From NCBI GenBank assembly GCA_973895155.1, contig OZ316894.1, forward strand, positions 23,560,001-23,624,000: a stretch of 64,000 nucleotides of DNA, read 5' to 3'. Made by a program: the position numbers and the translations under genes. The stretch comes from Marsupella aquatica. Its lineage: Eukaryota > Marchantiophyta. The notes under the pieces are model-generated. The model saw only the letters and a program-made list of their open reading frames with translations. It did no database searches and was not told the origin of the DNA. Positions within the stretch are counted from its first letter, which is position 1, and each line of letters opens with the position of its first letter. Shown one piece after another: positions 30,601-43,500 of the stretch.

Positions 30601-32193
30601 GGAGCTTATCTAGCCCTGTGTTGTACAGTCAACATTCACCGAAAGTTTGCATGCCCCATTCTAGCTTTGCTACCTTAAATCTGATATCACAAAGTAACTA
30701 TCAGTACGTACGCAAGACTATTTGCGTGCCCATTCTAGCTCTGCATCTGACACCACAAACTCAACGTCTACACTCATCAGTGTGCCACTTGCTTTCTCCC
30801 TTTTAGAGGGTCTCCTATCTCTCTGCTGAGCACTTATTTTCTCCCATTTGTAGGGTCTCCTGTTCCCTGTTTAGCATGATGTGGTAGTACAGTGACTACA
30901 TTGTCTTCTTCGCTTTATTCCCTTTAGTGTGTCGATTCTCTTCTTCCCTTTATTCCCTTTAGTGTGTCGATTTCTCTTCTTCCCTTTATTCCCTTTAGTG
31001 TGTCGTTTCCTCTCCTTTATTGGGTCTCCTGTTTGGCACATTCTGTTCTTGTGGGGGAGGTGCTAGTTAGGGTCTGGATTCGGCTAGGCACTTTTCGTTC
31101 TTTGGGCAGGGATGTTAGCTAGGGTGTGGATTTGGCACACTGACGTATATAATCTAACTACAGTAGGTTTTAGCTCGGGTTTAGGGAGTCCAGCAATAAG
31201 CAAACTATGAAGGTTTATCAGAAGATTTTACCATAGTTACAACGAAAAGCAATCACAGAACTGGATCTGGTATTGGAAGCATAAGAACCACTCCACTTCC
31301 AGTACTACAGTGACAAAACATCCTGATTGGGAGTTTCGTGGGAATGAGAAATTAGTGGCGTGTTCAGAGTTGATGGTAATTGTACATGACGTGTGACATT
31401 CTTTGCTGATCACCATCTCACCACGATCTTGTTGAGTACAACTGTCAGCCACACTTTGGCAATGCAGAGATTTTAGCCTTTGCACAGGGCCACAAGTGAT
31501 AACGGGGTGGTTCGCGTGGTCTGCGGCTTTGGTTCATTGCAGGACATGCTTATCGGCGGAACAGACACTTCGTCCGTCACATGCGAGTGGACTTTCGTTG
31601 AACTTCTTCGTCACCCAGATATTCTGTCCAAGCTGTATGCAGAGGTTGAAAGTGCCGTCGGCAAAAATCGAGCTGTGAATGAGGCAGATGTTGCCAACTT
31701 GCCATACCTCCAGGCTGTAGCCAAAGAGATCCTCCGTATGTACCCACCTCTGACCACCACCATTCCCCGAATGAACGAGCATTCGGCAACTAAGCTGGGC
31801 GGCTACGACATTCCCCAAAACTCCTCGGTGTTTGTCAACCTCTGGGCCTTAGGCAGGGACCCAGCTCACTGGGAAAAGCCAGAAGAGTTCATTCCTGAGA
31901 GGTTTCTGAACTCGGACATCACCGGCACGGGCACGGGCACGGGCACAAACTACCAGTACCTTCCATTCAGTGCAGGACGTAGAAGGTGTCCGGGCATTCT
32001 CATGGGCCAGCTAACAGTGCGCATGATCCTTGCCACTCTATTACAGGCCTTCGATTTCCAACCTCCAGAAGGCAAGAAGCCCTCTGAAGTCAGCAACAGA
32101 GATCTCTACGGCATGGTTCTGCGGCCCAAGGAACCCTTATATGTGGAGGTTAAGCTCAAAGTTCCTCTGGATATATACGGATATTACAAGTAG
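27670..32193 (+). CDS. Cytochrome P450 monooxygenase, CYP71-clan (A-type), 3 exons
   Basis: Exons 27670-28143, 28844-29290 and 31543-32193, both introns phase 0, giving 523 aa. Start chosen at the Met preceding a membrane anchor (AWGAVVATFVVVFFLAKFF, residues about 13-31) and the proline hinge KLPPGP (37-42). Oxygen-binding I-helix GGTDTS (312-317), KEILR (368-372), PERF (425-428) and haem loop PFSAGRRRCPG (448-458, Cys456) are intact, so it should be an ER-bound haem monooxygenase using NADPH-P450 reductase. Substrate unknown; the overall style is that of plant A-type P450s of phenolic or other specialised metabolism. Odd points: the C-helix Trp is missing (NTPVLQRLRR at 130-139), and an in-frame GGCACG hexanucleotide repeat at about 31924-31947 encodes Gly-Thr repeats before the haem loop. 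Confidence 0.93.
28669..28785. repeat. Perfect 54-bp inverted repeat (hairpin) in P450 intron 1
   Basis: Left arm 28669-28722 and right arm 28732-28785 are exact reverse complements with a 9-nt loop. A transcript through intron 1 would form a long perfect stem about 60 nt before the exon 2 acceptor. The motif TTTCTCACTGAATC also occurs just outside the left arm (28659-28672). It may be an intronic small-RNA source or a very young foldback duplication. Confidence 0.95.
29291..29820. repeat. Five ~100-120-bp tandem repeats at the start of P450 intron 2
   Basis: Copies begin near 29294, 29397, 29500, 29617 and 29737. Each carries GTCAGAGCACTTTCCAATCACGG-like text (first 20 bases GTCAGAGCACTTTCCAATCA), CATAGCTTCGTTGTTGTTGC, AAGAAAAGGAACAATTTAC and GCAGATGTCTACCATT. 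The first copy starts within the splice donor (GTAAGTCAGAGCAC). Confidence 0.85.
29880..30100 (+). repeat. LINE-like 3' fragment in P450 intron 2 (tentative)
   Basis: GGCCTGCCTCCTCCCTGGCTCTGGGGC followed by pyrimidine-rich text with TTGGGTTGCTTTGCCTTTGG (twice, about 29990 and 30028) and a CATAAAATAAAC end (first 20 bases of the opening motif: GGCCTGCCTCCTCCCTGGCT). The base composition resembles the fragments at 1000-1857 and 24270-24490, but I found no long shared word, so this is only a suggestion. Confidence 0.3.
30905..31015. repeat. 33-bp tandem repeat, three copies, P450 intron 2
   Basis: TTCCCTTTATTCCCTTTAGT followed by GTGTCGATTCTCTTC is repeated three times, ending in GTGTCGTTTCCTCTCC. 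No function evident. Confidence 0.75.
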
Positions 32194-33166
32194 AATTTCT
32201 ACGTTAGTGACAGACGTCCTTCAGTGTTCTCAATCTGTGAGCATGTGTAATAATTCAGTCATGTAAACCTTACGACTCGACAGAGGAGAATTCTGTCTGT
32301 GAACAGTTACAAATGTGCAAGACACTTATTGTCATTGAAGTGTATGTTACGGAGTATTACAGAAACACCCTTTTGACGATAAAAAAGAACGGGATTAAGA
32401 AAGAGGTGTAGATTTCAGAACCCGGATCAATGTATAAATAAAATAGGCTCCAGCACCGAAGCTAGGTGCCAAACATTTGCTTCTGGCTCAAATTCAAGGT
32501 ACGAAATATCGCAACCCTTCTCAAGGAGATCTGTCTAGATCTCCAATGAATAACTTAATACCTAGAAAGCTCTAGCCATTACATGACTCCCACGTGGATT
32601 GATGATGCCAATCACAAATACGAACAAAACCAAATATTTGCTTCCAGCTCAATCCCAACATATGAACCGTTGCAACTTTACTAAAGGGGTTCTTCTTACA
32701 TACCTGATGCATGACTAAGGACCTAGAAAGCTCGCTACGGCGTACTGTTCGCGGAAAAACTTCAGCACGAATAAAGATAGCCCGTCACTATTCCAGTGCC
32801 GTGTCTATGGTCTGAAAATTATTCTGGACTGAATGCAACATGTAGTAAATGTACAACACCAGTCATACAAACTCTCCCTTCTAATCTGCAAATTGGCTGT
32901 GCCCGAATCCGTTGTAAAATTTCTCGAGAATTGGCGTTCAAGTTACCCATACTCATACTACTCTCATGATAATTACTACAATGCAAAATTTGGTTTGCCA
33001 CTGATTTTAGCAACCAGATGACAACCACTCAAACCTACTCGACCTCGGGGAAACCCAGAAAGTAGGTTTGAGAGTCCGTGACCAACCCTCATTTCACATG
33101 ACTTCAATGGCATGAAAACACAATTAACACGACTTGCAGGTATGCCCAGCATGTACATTACCCTGA
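32194..33166. other. Convergent intergenic region between P450 and argininosuccinate synthase
   Basis: It must contain the 3' ends of both convergent genes. A degenerate direct repeat is visible: CAAACATTTGCTTCTGGCTC (about 32471) with ACCTAGAAAGCTC (about 32560), and again near 32633 and 32722. No gene found. Confidence 0.6.
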
Positions 33167-36100
33167 TTACTGGCCCTGTTGTAGAAAAGCCCGGACTCTG
33201 GTTGGAAGCCCATAGAGACGGATAAAACCAGCAGCATCAGCTTGATCATAAATTCCACTGCCTTCCTCAAATGAAGAAATGTCCTGTCTATAAAGACTGT
33301 TGGGACTTGTCCGGCTTGCAATGGTTACGGAACCCTTGTAGAGTTTCAAAGTCACACTTCCCGATGTAGTTGCCGACACTTTCTCCATGAATGCGTCCAT
33401 CGACTCCCTCAGTGGATCAAACCATCTTCCGGCATATACCAACTCTGCATACTTTAGGGCAAGGGAGTCCTTGATTTGAATTGTTTCTCGGTCAAGAGTG
33501 AGGGACTCCAGTTCTCGACATGCCGCTGTTAGGATAGTACCTCCTGGCGTTTCATACACACCCCTACTCTTCATGCCTACCAATCGGTTCTCAACCATAT
33601 CGACCCTTCCAATCCCATGCCGCCCTCCAATCTCGTTCAGTTCTGCTAGCATAGTTGCTGGAGATAGTACCTTGCCATTGAGAGACACTGGATAGCCAGC
33701 TTCAATACCAATCTCAAGATACCTGCACGACAGTCCCCCTTTGATCATTATCCATCTCTTTGATGTTGAAAGAAAAGTGTTCACTACATTCCTTCAGGGA
33801 CATTGACCATGAAATCGATAGCTCTGGGACACCCACAGTGACACTCGCAAAAAACGAAGAAAGAGTCCAAAACATGCTCAATACCAAGAAGCATCTACGA
33901 ACAACTTGGCATGTGAAGTCGTAGACCATGCTCTCTATCAAGGATTATGGAAAACGCGTAATCTTTTGACAACAGAACCTTTCATGTGGGTATGTAACGG
34001 AGAAAACTCACTCGGGTGTATTAGGAGCGTCCTCTGGGTCGACACTCATCACGAACATGTCTTTCTTGGGCTCATTACCAGGATCTTCCAGAATATCACC
34101 CTGCAATCAACAACATTTCTCGTTTGGTAAAATGCTTCTGGATTAAGATATGAGTTCGCGAATTGCAGTAAGCTTTATCTGTAACTCAATAAGAAATTGA
34201 CGTTAAATTACCTCATGACTTATGTGCCACAAGTTGCGATCTCTGCTGTATATAGATTTCTTTGTCACTGGCACAGGAACATTGTGCTTCTTTGCGTACT
34301 CAATAGCATCTTCCCGACCTTTGATGTCCCACTCTCGCCATGGTGCCACAACATGAAGCTTTGGGTTCAGGGCAAAAAATGTCAACTCAAACCTCACCTG
34401 CAAAATAGAAATTCAGTAAGGATCAGATAAATGCTTCACTGCAATCCATGAGATGCCTGGGTGCTGATCTATTCAAATTGAAATATCAATAATAATGTCA
34501 TTCCAGATATTTCACAACGTTCTCTTAGTCTTACACGCCATTCAACCGCTTAAGAAAGGGATCAAACGTAGGAGTAATCATCAACTGAGAATCAGACTTG
34601 AAATCTTAAGAACTGTTTGACGTACCTGGTCGTTTCCCTTCCCAGTACAGCCATGCGCCACTGCATCTGCACCAACTTCCCGTGCCGCATCAACCATAGC
34701 CTACACCAGCACCACAGAAATGTATTCAGCTCTACAATGACAAAAAAACCTTCATCGAAGGCAGACAGCACAACCCGGACACGGGAAAGAACAATAAACG
34801 CGCAACTTGTCATACATTTCAACTGGTTCCAGGCAATCATTTTCACAGGAAGCCTCAGCCGCACGGAACACAAAGCCCTGCCACTACACACAAGGGCGAT
34901 CAAACCAGATTGTCTAAAACGCAAATCCATTCCGTTTCGCACACCTTTGCAATAATTGGACGCGCCATTGATGTGCCGAGCAGGTACTTTCTCTCATAGA
35001 CTGCACCAGCCCGCAAGCAAGGGTAAATGTAATCTTTGACAAATTCTTCCTTCAAATCCCCAATGATGAGCTGACTTGCACCACTCGCTTTTGCTTTTGC
35101 TTCAAGTCCATCCGTTTCCCCCACACCCTGCAGTTATCAACATTCATAATTAACGACTAACCCATATTCCACAACATAATCAATGATGTATTCTCCATCT
35201 CCAGACTTGCAAAAACAAGGCATGCCCTTCTCCAATTCCGACACTAGTTCACCGCATGCATACAAGCTGGTCATTGACTTGAGACTGAACCACTATGGGA
35301 CACGAGCAGAGAGTAACTAGGGAAAGGCACTCGAAGCTCTTACTTGGCCAACATCAGCGGTGAAACAGACTACCTCACAGCCGTAGTTCTCCCTGCAAAT
35401 ACAACTTGAGCTTTTAGTGAACTTAGCTCTCCAACCACTGAACCAGTGACATGCTCGGTACAGAAATGCAGGATAAGTAGGCTGAAATTCATGCAACTGC
35501 AACCTCTTTCCCAAGGATAAGCTAATAATACGACTAGCACCCACTCCAAGATATCCCTCACTAGAAAAGATCAAGACTACCGGTTGGACAGCTCACCTCA
35601 ACCAGGGCACAATTACGGAGGTGTCGAGTCCACCACTGTAAGCCAAAACAACCTTGTTCAATTTGCCTCGGATCCCGCCTTCTGGTTTCGATCCTGCAGA
35701 CACTTTCACTTCTTTGTCTTCTGCTAGGACTGCTCGGGCTCCTGCGAAGAAATAACTGCAATGTTGATTCCACATCGTAAAGTAGCAAGCACGCAGGAGA
35801 ATGTAGAAAGCAAAGACAAACTCTCCACTCAATAGACACTTGGAAAACCAATTTCGATGATACAGTACGCACGGCCCAACCCCAATTGCAGACAGGTAAG
35901 ATATCTTAAGTTTCTGTTGGGAAGAAACCCTAGACTCCAACAGATGACAACGCCATACAATCTAGATCAAGCATTATTGTCACGCAGACCACAGAAAAGT
36001 TTCTCTTGAAGGACCACTTCTACTACAGTAGACACGAATACCGGAAACCCACCTGAAATGGGAAAAACGGAGGAACGGCATCGGACAGTCCTCGAATTTC

Positions 36101-36224
36101 TCAAAGAGCAGTCGCTACGGCCTCCGGTCGAGACCCACACCTGGGTTGCTCCAGCCGTCTGCTGCCGCGCAGCAACGGATCCGAGTGCAGCAGCACCGAC
36201 GATCGTAGCTGAAACCGCGGCCAT
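33167..36224 (-). CDS. ASSY: Argininosuccinate synthase, plastid-targeted, 8 exons
   Basis: Exons 36224-36053, 35741-35597, 35392-35344, 35127-34945, 34700-34626, 34397-34212, 34100-34012, 33722-33167; phases close exactly to 484 aa. The enzyme joins citrulline and aspartate using ATP to make argininosuccinate, the penultimate step of arginine synthesis. The first ~70 residues are Ala/Ser/Arg-rich with few acids, like a chloroplast transit peptide. The pyrophosphatase loop AYSGGLDTS is at 91-99; further family signatures are [23 protein letters not shown] and [15 protein letters not shown], the last spanning an intron; the C-terminal part ([16 protein letters not shown] to FLQQGQ) is complete. 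An in-frame Met at 36299 would lengthen the N terminus; I prefer 36224 because the longer start adds a hydrophobic segment unlike a transit peptide. Length is near the usual plant enzyme. Confidence 0.95.
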
Positions 36225-36299
36225 CTCCAACAACAACAGCGGCGGCTCCAACGAAATGATAACAAAGTTGATGGTTATAAAGGAAATTTTCAATGCCAA

Positions 36300-37150
36300 A
36301 TGGTACCAGAGTCGTAACCCCTTCCCTGCCCTGCTCTGCTCTGCTCCGCTCTGCTATGCTCTGCTTGGCCAAATCCAAAGCCTCGTCGCTCGGCTGATTC
36401 TCGTGCTACTGCAGTTTCCACTGTGAAATCTCGAGAGAATGCAACGTGAGAATTGCGCGCCCCTCGTGACAGAGATGAAGGCAATTCTCTCAAATCAGTG
36501 CTGCTGTTCACACCATCTCTCCGCCGAGAAGAGCAGAGAAGTGAAGTGGAGGGAAGGAAAAAAATACCTGTCTGGTGGAATTCTAAACCCCTTGGGACTG
36601 AGAAAAAGGCAACTTCTCTTTGTGGGTTTTGCTCTTTTGTCCCCCCTTGGAACGAAGAAAAAGGCAGCTTCTCGTTGTGGGTTTTGCTCTTTTGTCCTGG
36701 CTGGAGCAGAGTGGGTGCTCAGAAAGCTTGTACACTACTACAAAATACAATCTATTGATGGGCAGACAGAATGGTAGAGAGGCCCTTCAGGGAGTGGACG
36801 GTCGCTGGCTCTTGAGCAGTTCAGGCTACCTACTACTAAAAAACCTTTTGCTGCTCCGACGTTTTGGGGGACCCCTCGACGAATTCTATTCTAGTACTCT
36901 ATAGCACGCCCTCACGAGGAATAGGATTGATTCCGGAGAATCAGGCCAGGACGGGGCAACTCGACCCCGTCACGTCATGGATAGAGAGAATTACACTATT
37001 CCCCAAGCTCTTGTGTACCTTTTTTGTTTATTTTCTTTCAAACCACTAGCCATGACAAAAACCTGCTTACACAGATTTCAACCCTTTTTTTTTATTTATT
37101 GGCTTTCAAACCACTAGCCATGACAAAAACCTGCTTACACAACATATTTT
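36300..37150. repeat. Short tandem and direct repeats upstream of argininosuccinate synthase
   Basis: Three simple repeats: CTCTG/CTGCT pentamers at 36324-36364 in the probable 5' untranslated region; a ~52-bp unit with AGAAAAAGGCAACTTCTC and GTGGGTTTTGCTCTTTTGTCC-like text (twice, about 36600-36700); and a ~42-bp unit CAAACCACTAGCCATGACAA at about 37039 and 37108. No gene is apparent on either strand. Confidence 0.7.
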
Positions 37151-37477
37151 TCCTTGAAATTGTGGAGCATACGGTCTCATGGAGGAGAGGAATGTGAAAA
37201 AGGAGAAGTCTTGGGCACTTCTCCTTTGATTTGGCTGCTGGTAGTTTAAATACATTGCCAGTTTCATTGTTTTTTTTATTTATAAATAAATATAGCACTA
37301 TTTTTGTATTTGGTTATCTTCATTACATTAGTAAACTTATCATCTGTATACAAAAAAGTGGCATATTTGTAACAGAAAAAAAACAGTGATAGTATTATCA
37401 ATTGGAACGTCAAACTAATGGAAAGTTATTTTCCTTACATTTCTATGGACATAATATTTCTTTGTATTTCTAGGGAC

Positions 37478-37620
37478 TGTTATGACCCATGACTCTCTTC
37501 TGCCCTGGGGTATTGTTGTAACCCTCTTGGGCTCACGGCCCTCAAGGATTACACTTCATAACCTCTTCGGGCCATAGGTGATGCTACACCCCCCCCCCAC
37601 ACACACACACACACACTGGG
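37478..37620. repeat. Foldback-family fragment and (CA)n microsatellite
   Basis: 37480-37580 contains GTAACCCTCTTGGGCTCACG and CCCTCAAGGATTACAC, the complement-related form of the short foldback elements at 45328 and 45594. It is followed by a C10 run and (AC)12 at about 37589-37615. Confidence 0.55.
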
Positions 37621-37959
37621 TCCAAATTACCCGTCTGCACCAAAAATTAGTGTAACGAGACCATCCATTACTTGGTGATCCAAATTACTTGGTTTTCACT
37701 AGTACATTAAGGCTTCCAATATGTTCTTGGGCCAGTTTTCTACAATTATATAGTTTCTGACAATGCATTCTGCTCCCATTTTGAGCCCGCCCCACTTGAA
37801 CTGAACAATAGTTCAGCCAACAAGACCAGTGACCAAACCTACTTGGTCACTACAGGCTGAGCAATAAGTCTACAATACGGTGTACAGTATGTTTTGGGGC
37901 ACTTTTCTACAATACAATGTGGGGCGATTTTCAGGCCCTCATCACTTAAACAGAACAAA

Positions 37960-39510
37960 GTTGAGGCAATTACCAGGTTGCCCCTCATTTTGTATATGGG
38001 TTGGTTTAACTTAACTAATACACTAACCTGAGATGGCACAAGTTTGGTTTGCATACACATGGAGACTTGCAAGTAGCCCATGCTAACCTCCTCTAGCTGT
38101 ACCTTCATCCTGGATCAGGTTCTCCAATCCAACACAAGTCACTGGTCGGAATTGATGACCATCAACAAGAAAAACCTATTGCATTTTGGTCCCCGTCATT
38201 TTCCCCACCAACCATAAAAGTGGGGGAAAGTATGTGCCTTCTCGTGTCCCCCAGACCGATTACATGTCATCTTGGGTCAGTCTGGGGCTGGTTACACCGA
38301 GCAAACATACAAAGTGGGGCAACCTGATTATTTTATTAATTTTTGGGGCAGAATATTTAGTAAGTCTGACTAGTTTGGGGGGCAAGAACGGCTACAATAT
38401 TATAGAGAGTAGAGTGACACAATGATGATGGGTGGGTCCAAGACATAGAGAACCTCCAGCCTCCAGAGCAATATGGGGCAATAAAGCACTTGGCTAGAAG
38501 CTGGGTCCGCTATGAAACCTGCTCCCGCCACTGGGACTTGGAGTGTCAAAGACTCCCATTTTTGTACATGATGGGCACCTGGGTCCGCCATTGGGAGTGG
38601 GAGTGCCAGTCTCCAATGTTTGTACCAATGCCCACGAGACCGCCAGTCAGGACGCATCACTCCCATATCAAAATGTGCTAATATACGGTGTGCACTCATT
38701 GATTTAAAGAAAATATTATAATGAGTTTTCTCATGGTATGGAGGATGTTGTACACCATATATATATGTGCGCTGTCATCGAGACCTGTCAAGTTTGGTAG
38801 GGTCGTGGCCACAAAAGGGGCAGGTCACCATGACATGAATCCATGCAATTGACTCCTAGCAGAATCCTGTACTAGGTCATTCCCATTGAAAAAACTCACT
38901 GTTGGAGTCTATGGGTGGCACATATTTTTTTCTTCTTCTTCTCAACTCTCATGACTGTGAGGGCTAACCATGTCAACAGTCTTGGGCAAGATGCTCTTCC
39001 ACCAAGATAAGTTCCTACTGTCTTCACCAAAAACAGGGCCCAAGGGCCTCGTGCACAAAAATTCATGAATGCCCTATCATTTCATGAATAAAACTAAGGC
39101 CCAAGGTGCACTATTCCAATAAAGTAGTTCGCATAAAATAATTCAAATAGTGCACCTTGGTCAAAATTACTAATCTGCTCCAACAAACTAGTTTGATTAT
39201 CAGGTTGCCTCCATTTCATATTTGGGTTGGCTTAACGCCTTAGACTTGCCTGATTGGTTTGTGTACATGTGGAGGCTCACTGTTTTCCCGAGCTAACCCC
39301 TTCCAAGTGTATCTTCACCCTGGACCAGATAGTAGCTTGGAAAAACTACCAGGTTCCACATATCCACAGACCAATTGCATGTCATCTTGGGTTAATCTGG
39401 GTTAGTCTGGTTAGTCTAGTCTGATTAAGCCAACTCCTATACAAAATATATATATGGTTTTATTTTTATTTTTTTGGGGGGGGGACGTCAGTTAGTTATT
39501 TCGACCAATT
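37960..39510. repeat. Diverged direct duplication (about 37960-38360 and 39190-39510)
   Basis: Matching landmarks in the same order: CAGGTTGCCCCTCATTTTGT / CAGGTTGCCTCCATTTCAT; GGGTTGGTTTAACTT / GGGTTGGCTTAACG; ATACACATGGAGACT / GTACATGTGGAGGCT; CTTCATCCTGGATCAGG / CTTCACCCTGGACCAGA; CATGTCATCTTGGGTCAGTC / CATGTCATCTTGGGTTAATC. Old duplication without coding content. Confidence 0.65.
38666..38770. repeat. MITE-like element, copy 2
   Basis: Second copy of the element at 2166-2280: ATATCAAAATGTGCTAATATAC, CATTGATTTAAAGAAAATAT, CATGGTATGGAG and ACACCATATATATATGTGC follow in the same order and spacing (only sub-20-base pieces quoted: ATATCAAAATGTGCTAATAT at the left end). The right inverted end is truncated. 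Confidence 0.55.
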
Positions 39511-40544
39511 TGGGGGACAGGAAAGTCAAACATGGTATTTATCATAGTCTTGTCATACTCCAAGCTAAAAATCCAACCTCCAATTTTTGCTTCGTCTGAT
39601 GTGAGCTTTTCGATAGGTAGGTGGGACTCCCTGGCGAGCCTGGGGTCAGAAATCAATGACATTTTGGCACGGTTCTAACCCCCATCTCCCTTTTCACATA
39701 ATTATCCACTTCCCACCTGCCTACTCATTCTTACGCTAGGCGAGTAGATACTCGTAGAAAACTCGTACTCAAAGAATTTAACATCAACGCATGTGATTTC
39801 ACTAGCTTCGCCCCTACGTAATTTTTGTGGAGGGGAGTACCGAACCTTCATTAGTACAATTATGAACGCATCGGCTTTGAACTGGACACATGAGTTTGCG
39901 ATGAGGACATGCCACTCCCTTCTAGCAATGTAATCGATTACTTTTGGAAATCACAACTTCGTCATCAGGTTGGAAGCGCTGTATGATTGCAAAAAACTTA
40001 AACAGGCTGCCTCCCCAAAGCAGCTGCTATCGTGGTGTGAGTGCAAATCACCTCAGCGTTAGAGCTACGTTGTTCAGTCTATGTGACCAAAATTGCTTCC
40101 ACCTGACAGCTCCAAGTAGTAACTTGTATATAAGCGCTACTCTTGCCAAGCGAGGATCCTTAATAAATTCAACATTCTCAGGTGCACTGACTAATATATA
40201 CTGCTATTCTGTCATTGATTGGTTGTGAAGTCTAACCTAGGTCTATGTTCTTGTATACATCTCATGACACTCATGTAGGCTTCAAATAGTATGGAAATGT
40301 TTTCCTATCATAGTCGTTTCACCATTGTCAGCGCAGTAGTCTCCAAATTCGTCAAAAACATCGATATGAATGGATCGGGGCCACAATCAAGTGTGGCTTC
40401 AATAAACTTCTTCCTGTCACGCGAAGGAGAGGCATCAGCGGTGTGAATGACTATTTATGGTTGAAAATAAAACAACTGAACATAAAGCTGGAGATCTGTA
40501 CAACCAACTCTGATTGTAAAAAGTACTCACCTCCAGTTGACCAA
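39511..40544. other. 3' flank of chlorophyll synthase, no gene recognised
   Basis: Mostly unique-looking sequence; a 94-codon open frame on the plus strand at 39944-40228 has no motif. The 3' untranslated region of the chlorophyll synthase gene must lie in the right part. Confidence 0.5.
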
Positions 40545-43500
40545 TTAATGGCTTGTTGCCAAGGCAGTTGCCAAAAGGCCAAACACAAAGAACGGTTGAG
40601 CGCTAGCCTGCACAACCCAGCCCATATGAAGGGTTTTGGTACAAAACTAGCGTTACATGTCCAGATCACTGGTGGAAGCTTCCAAGCTCGGATTAAATTT
40701 TGTGAGACTGGAAGTACAACCAAGAAGTTCTCCAAAGTTCGTTGCGAGATGAAGTTTAAAAAAACGAAATTCTACATCTTGTATTTTGCCATACAACCTC
40801 CATTGCCAACTATCGTGTAGCATATTCCAACACTGTTAACTAATTTTCATCGCAGCTGGGATGGAATCTAGAAGAGAAGACAAGATCAATCTGATAGGCC
40901 AAATCAAGGATGAAATGGTTAGGAGGTCAAAAAGTAAAACGTGTGGAAATTTGAGAACCTCCAAATGCACACACCTGATACTTGACATCGTTTTTGATTG
41001 GGTCCTTGAGAAAATACTGAAACTGCAATCCACAAAACGAGCTTCCATCATCAAATAAGTGGAGCCAGAAGGAGGTTCAAGAACTTAACACAAGGATTAT
41101 CAAGTAAATTTGAATGAAATTTATGAAGGCCTGTTGTTTACTGTGTTGTACCTGAAAGAGGATCTGAGGAGCAATTAGAGCGAGCAGAATAAGTCCATAG
41201 AGTGTCTTCCCTTGGGAGAAAAGATATGCTGCCATTCATTCATAAAAGAGTCAGAGCTAGCTCGATAATCTACAACACTACTCACGTACAAAAACTCATG
41301 ATGTCACGGTGTACACCATCAGAACAAATTCAGACCTATGCAAAGAAACCTGACAAAGCTCATTCAAACCCACAGGGGTCGTCCGCAGGTTAATGTTGTG
41401 ACTTCTAAAAGGACATTGTTCGATAATGAGGCTGAAACATACCAGCAACTGAAAGTTGGGTTACGTCAATGGTTCCCGCACAGATCCACTTTGCAGTGTC
41501 TACTCCAAATGCCACAGGCAACGACTGCAACCATCGAGTCAATCATTAGACATTCGATCTTGCTTCATGTTTTAGCTTCATCTTCCCGTGGATGGAAATT
41601 GGGCCCATGTATTTGAATCCTTGTTCTAACATCAGGAACAGCTGTTCATGGAACAGAGAATACCTGCAATCCCATCGCCCGGTCTCCTTCGATGCTTTTG
41701 AAATCATTGATGATGGCAATACCTAACTGAAGGTGTCAAAAGAGTAACACAGAAAATCAGATACAGCCGTCATGAATAGCTCCCAAGAGAAGTGATCAAC
41801 TAGAATAGAGGCGATCTGCAAGAGGCAAAGACTACGTTTATTAAGTCTTCTCTAGAGGACGAATCAACGATGGAGATGTTCACACCGCTAAGCGCAAAAC
41901 CCTGAGTATAAAGTCGAGCACAATGAGGATCAGAACTCACCCCAGCAGTGCTATATAGGAGTGTTAACACAACGATATCTGGAGTAAGGGTTCCAAACAA
42001 CAACTGACCAGACCACCTGTCAGAGAAAGTAATCCACGGTTACATTTAGCTTCAATCATTATCCCAAATCTTGGCTGTAGACACAAAAAACCAAACTGAG
42101 TTGTCAAGAAAGTGACTTGTATTCTTCATTACTGGCTCTTAAGTAAACATATGGGACCAGGATTTTGTGAAAGTGAGAGCCTCAATGAATGGACAAGAGT
42201 GATATCTGGATTTATGCTTGAGCCAAGAGCTCGCCTCAAACCTTCAAAACAGATACAACTGTAAGAGTGACAGAGTACGCACATACCATGGAAGGGAGAT
42301 ATAGCTGGAGCCGAGTGCGTAGTTCCCAATCCAGCCACTCTGTTTTAGCTGTACCCAAAGATGAAACCAGGACATTGATTACCTATCCACGCATGTCATC
42401 AAGGAGAACTTCGAGCTGGAATGGATATAAGTGACCAAGACTGGTGGCAGAAAGATTTTTATGAACTAGAGAATGAGGTGACAAACCCTTCCCCAGCAGC
42501 TGCTTTGATTTGATTGGCAATGCTTTACCTTCAAGGGTGGTGCAGAATAAATGTACGATAACAAAGATCCTCCAACAGCAAGGCACAGGATGGATGGAAA
42601 ATCATGACCCGCCTGCACAAAACGACGACAACTAATCATGTCACTCATGAACTGACTCGCTCTGTATAAGACTTCCCAAAAACAAAACGAGTCCAAAGAG
42701 TACTTCATTAAGTCTATGAGCCAACGGTAAAGAGAGACAGCTTGGCCCTGATATGAGTTCAACCGCTGAACATACCCATACGTCCAGCAGGTACGCAGTT
42801 CCCAACCCACCCAGAAGAAGAACCCAGATTTGAATTATAACCTGCAGAAAGCACAAATTTATCGTGAGAAGTCTGAAAGCAGAGTTGCAAGACTATTGCG
42901 TGGAAACCGGTAGTTTGTATCCTAGGATTCCGAGGAGAAAATTACACTTGAGAGGCAATGTTGAAAGTCTATACAATCCTCTGGAAACAGTCCACATGAT
43001 TGACATGACCATGACACGTCTATCGCGAAGTAGTTAAGGTTTGATTGAATATATGATGGCTTGCTCCAGCTATGCAAAGTCCAACGAGGTAGATAAACTA
43101 GCCATCGTATCCTCGGGTCATTTTTCTTCGAGGCCCTCTCAGACTAAATTTTGCCGAATGCGTGTCAACTATGGAAGAGTACCGGAGGAGCAATCGAAGC
43201 AATCAAAACTCCTCAACACCATTACTTAAGGACAGTAACAATTTCGATGTTTTGGAAGCTAGACTCAGAACACCTATTTGTTGGTAAATTAGACTTTTCT
43301 AGTCTCTATAGGGTATACATTTTGGGATAAAGAGAACTTACGTCCGTCTCAGGTATGGCTCCTGATGGGATTGGTCGATAAGGCTCGTTGATAGCATCTA
43401 TTTCTTTATCATACCAATCATTGATGGTCTGCAACGAAATCCTTCACGGGTCAGATGTAAAGTTTTGCTTCATTCTAATAATCTTTGCCTAGTAGACTGG

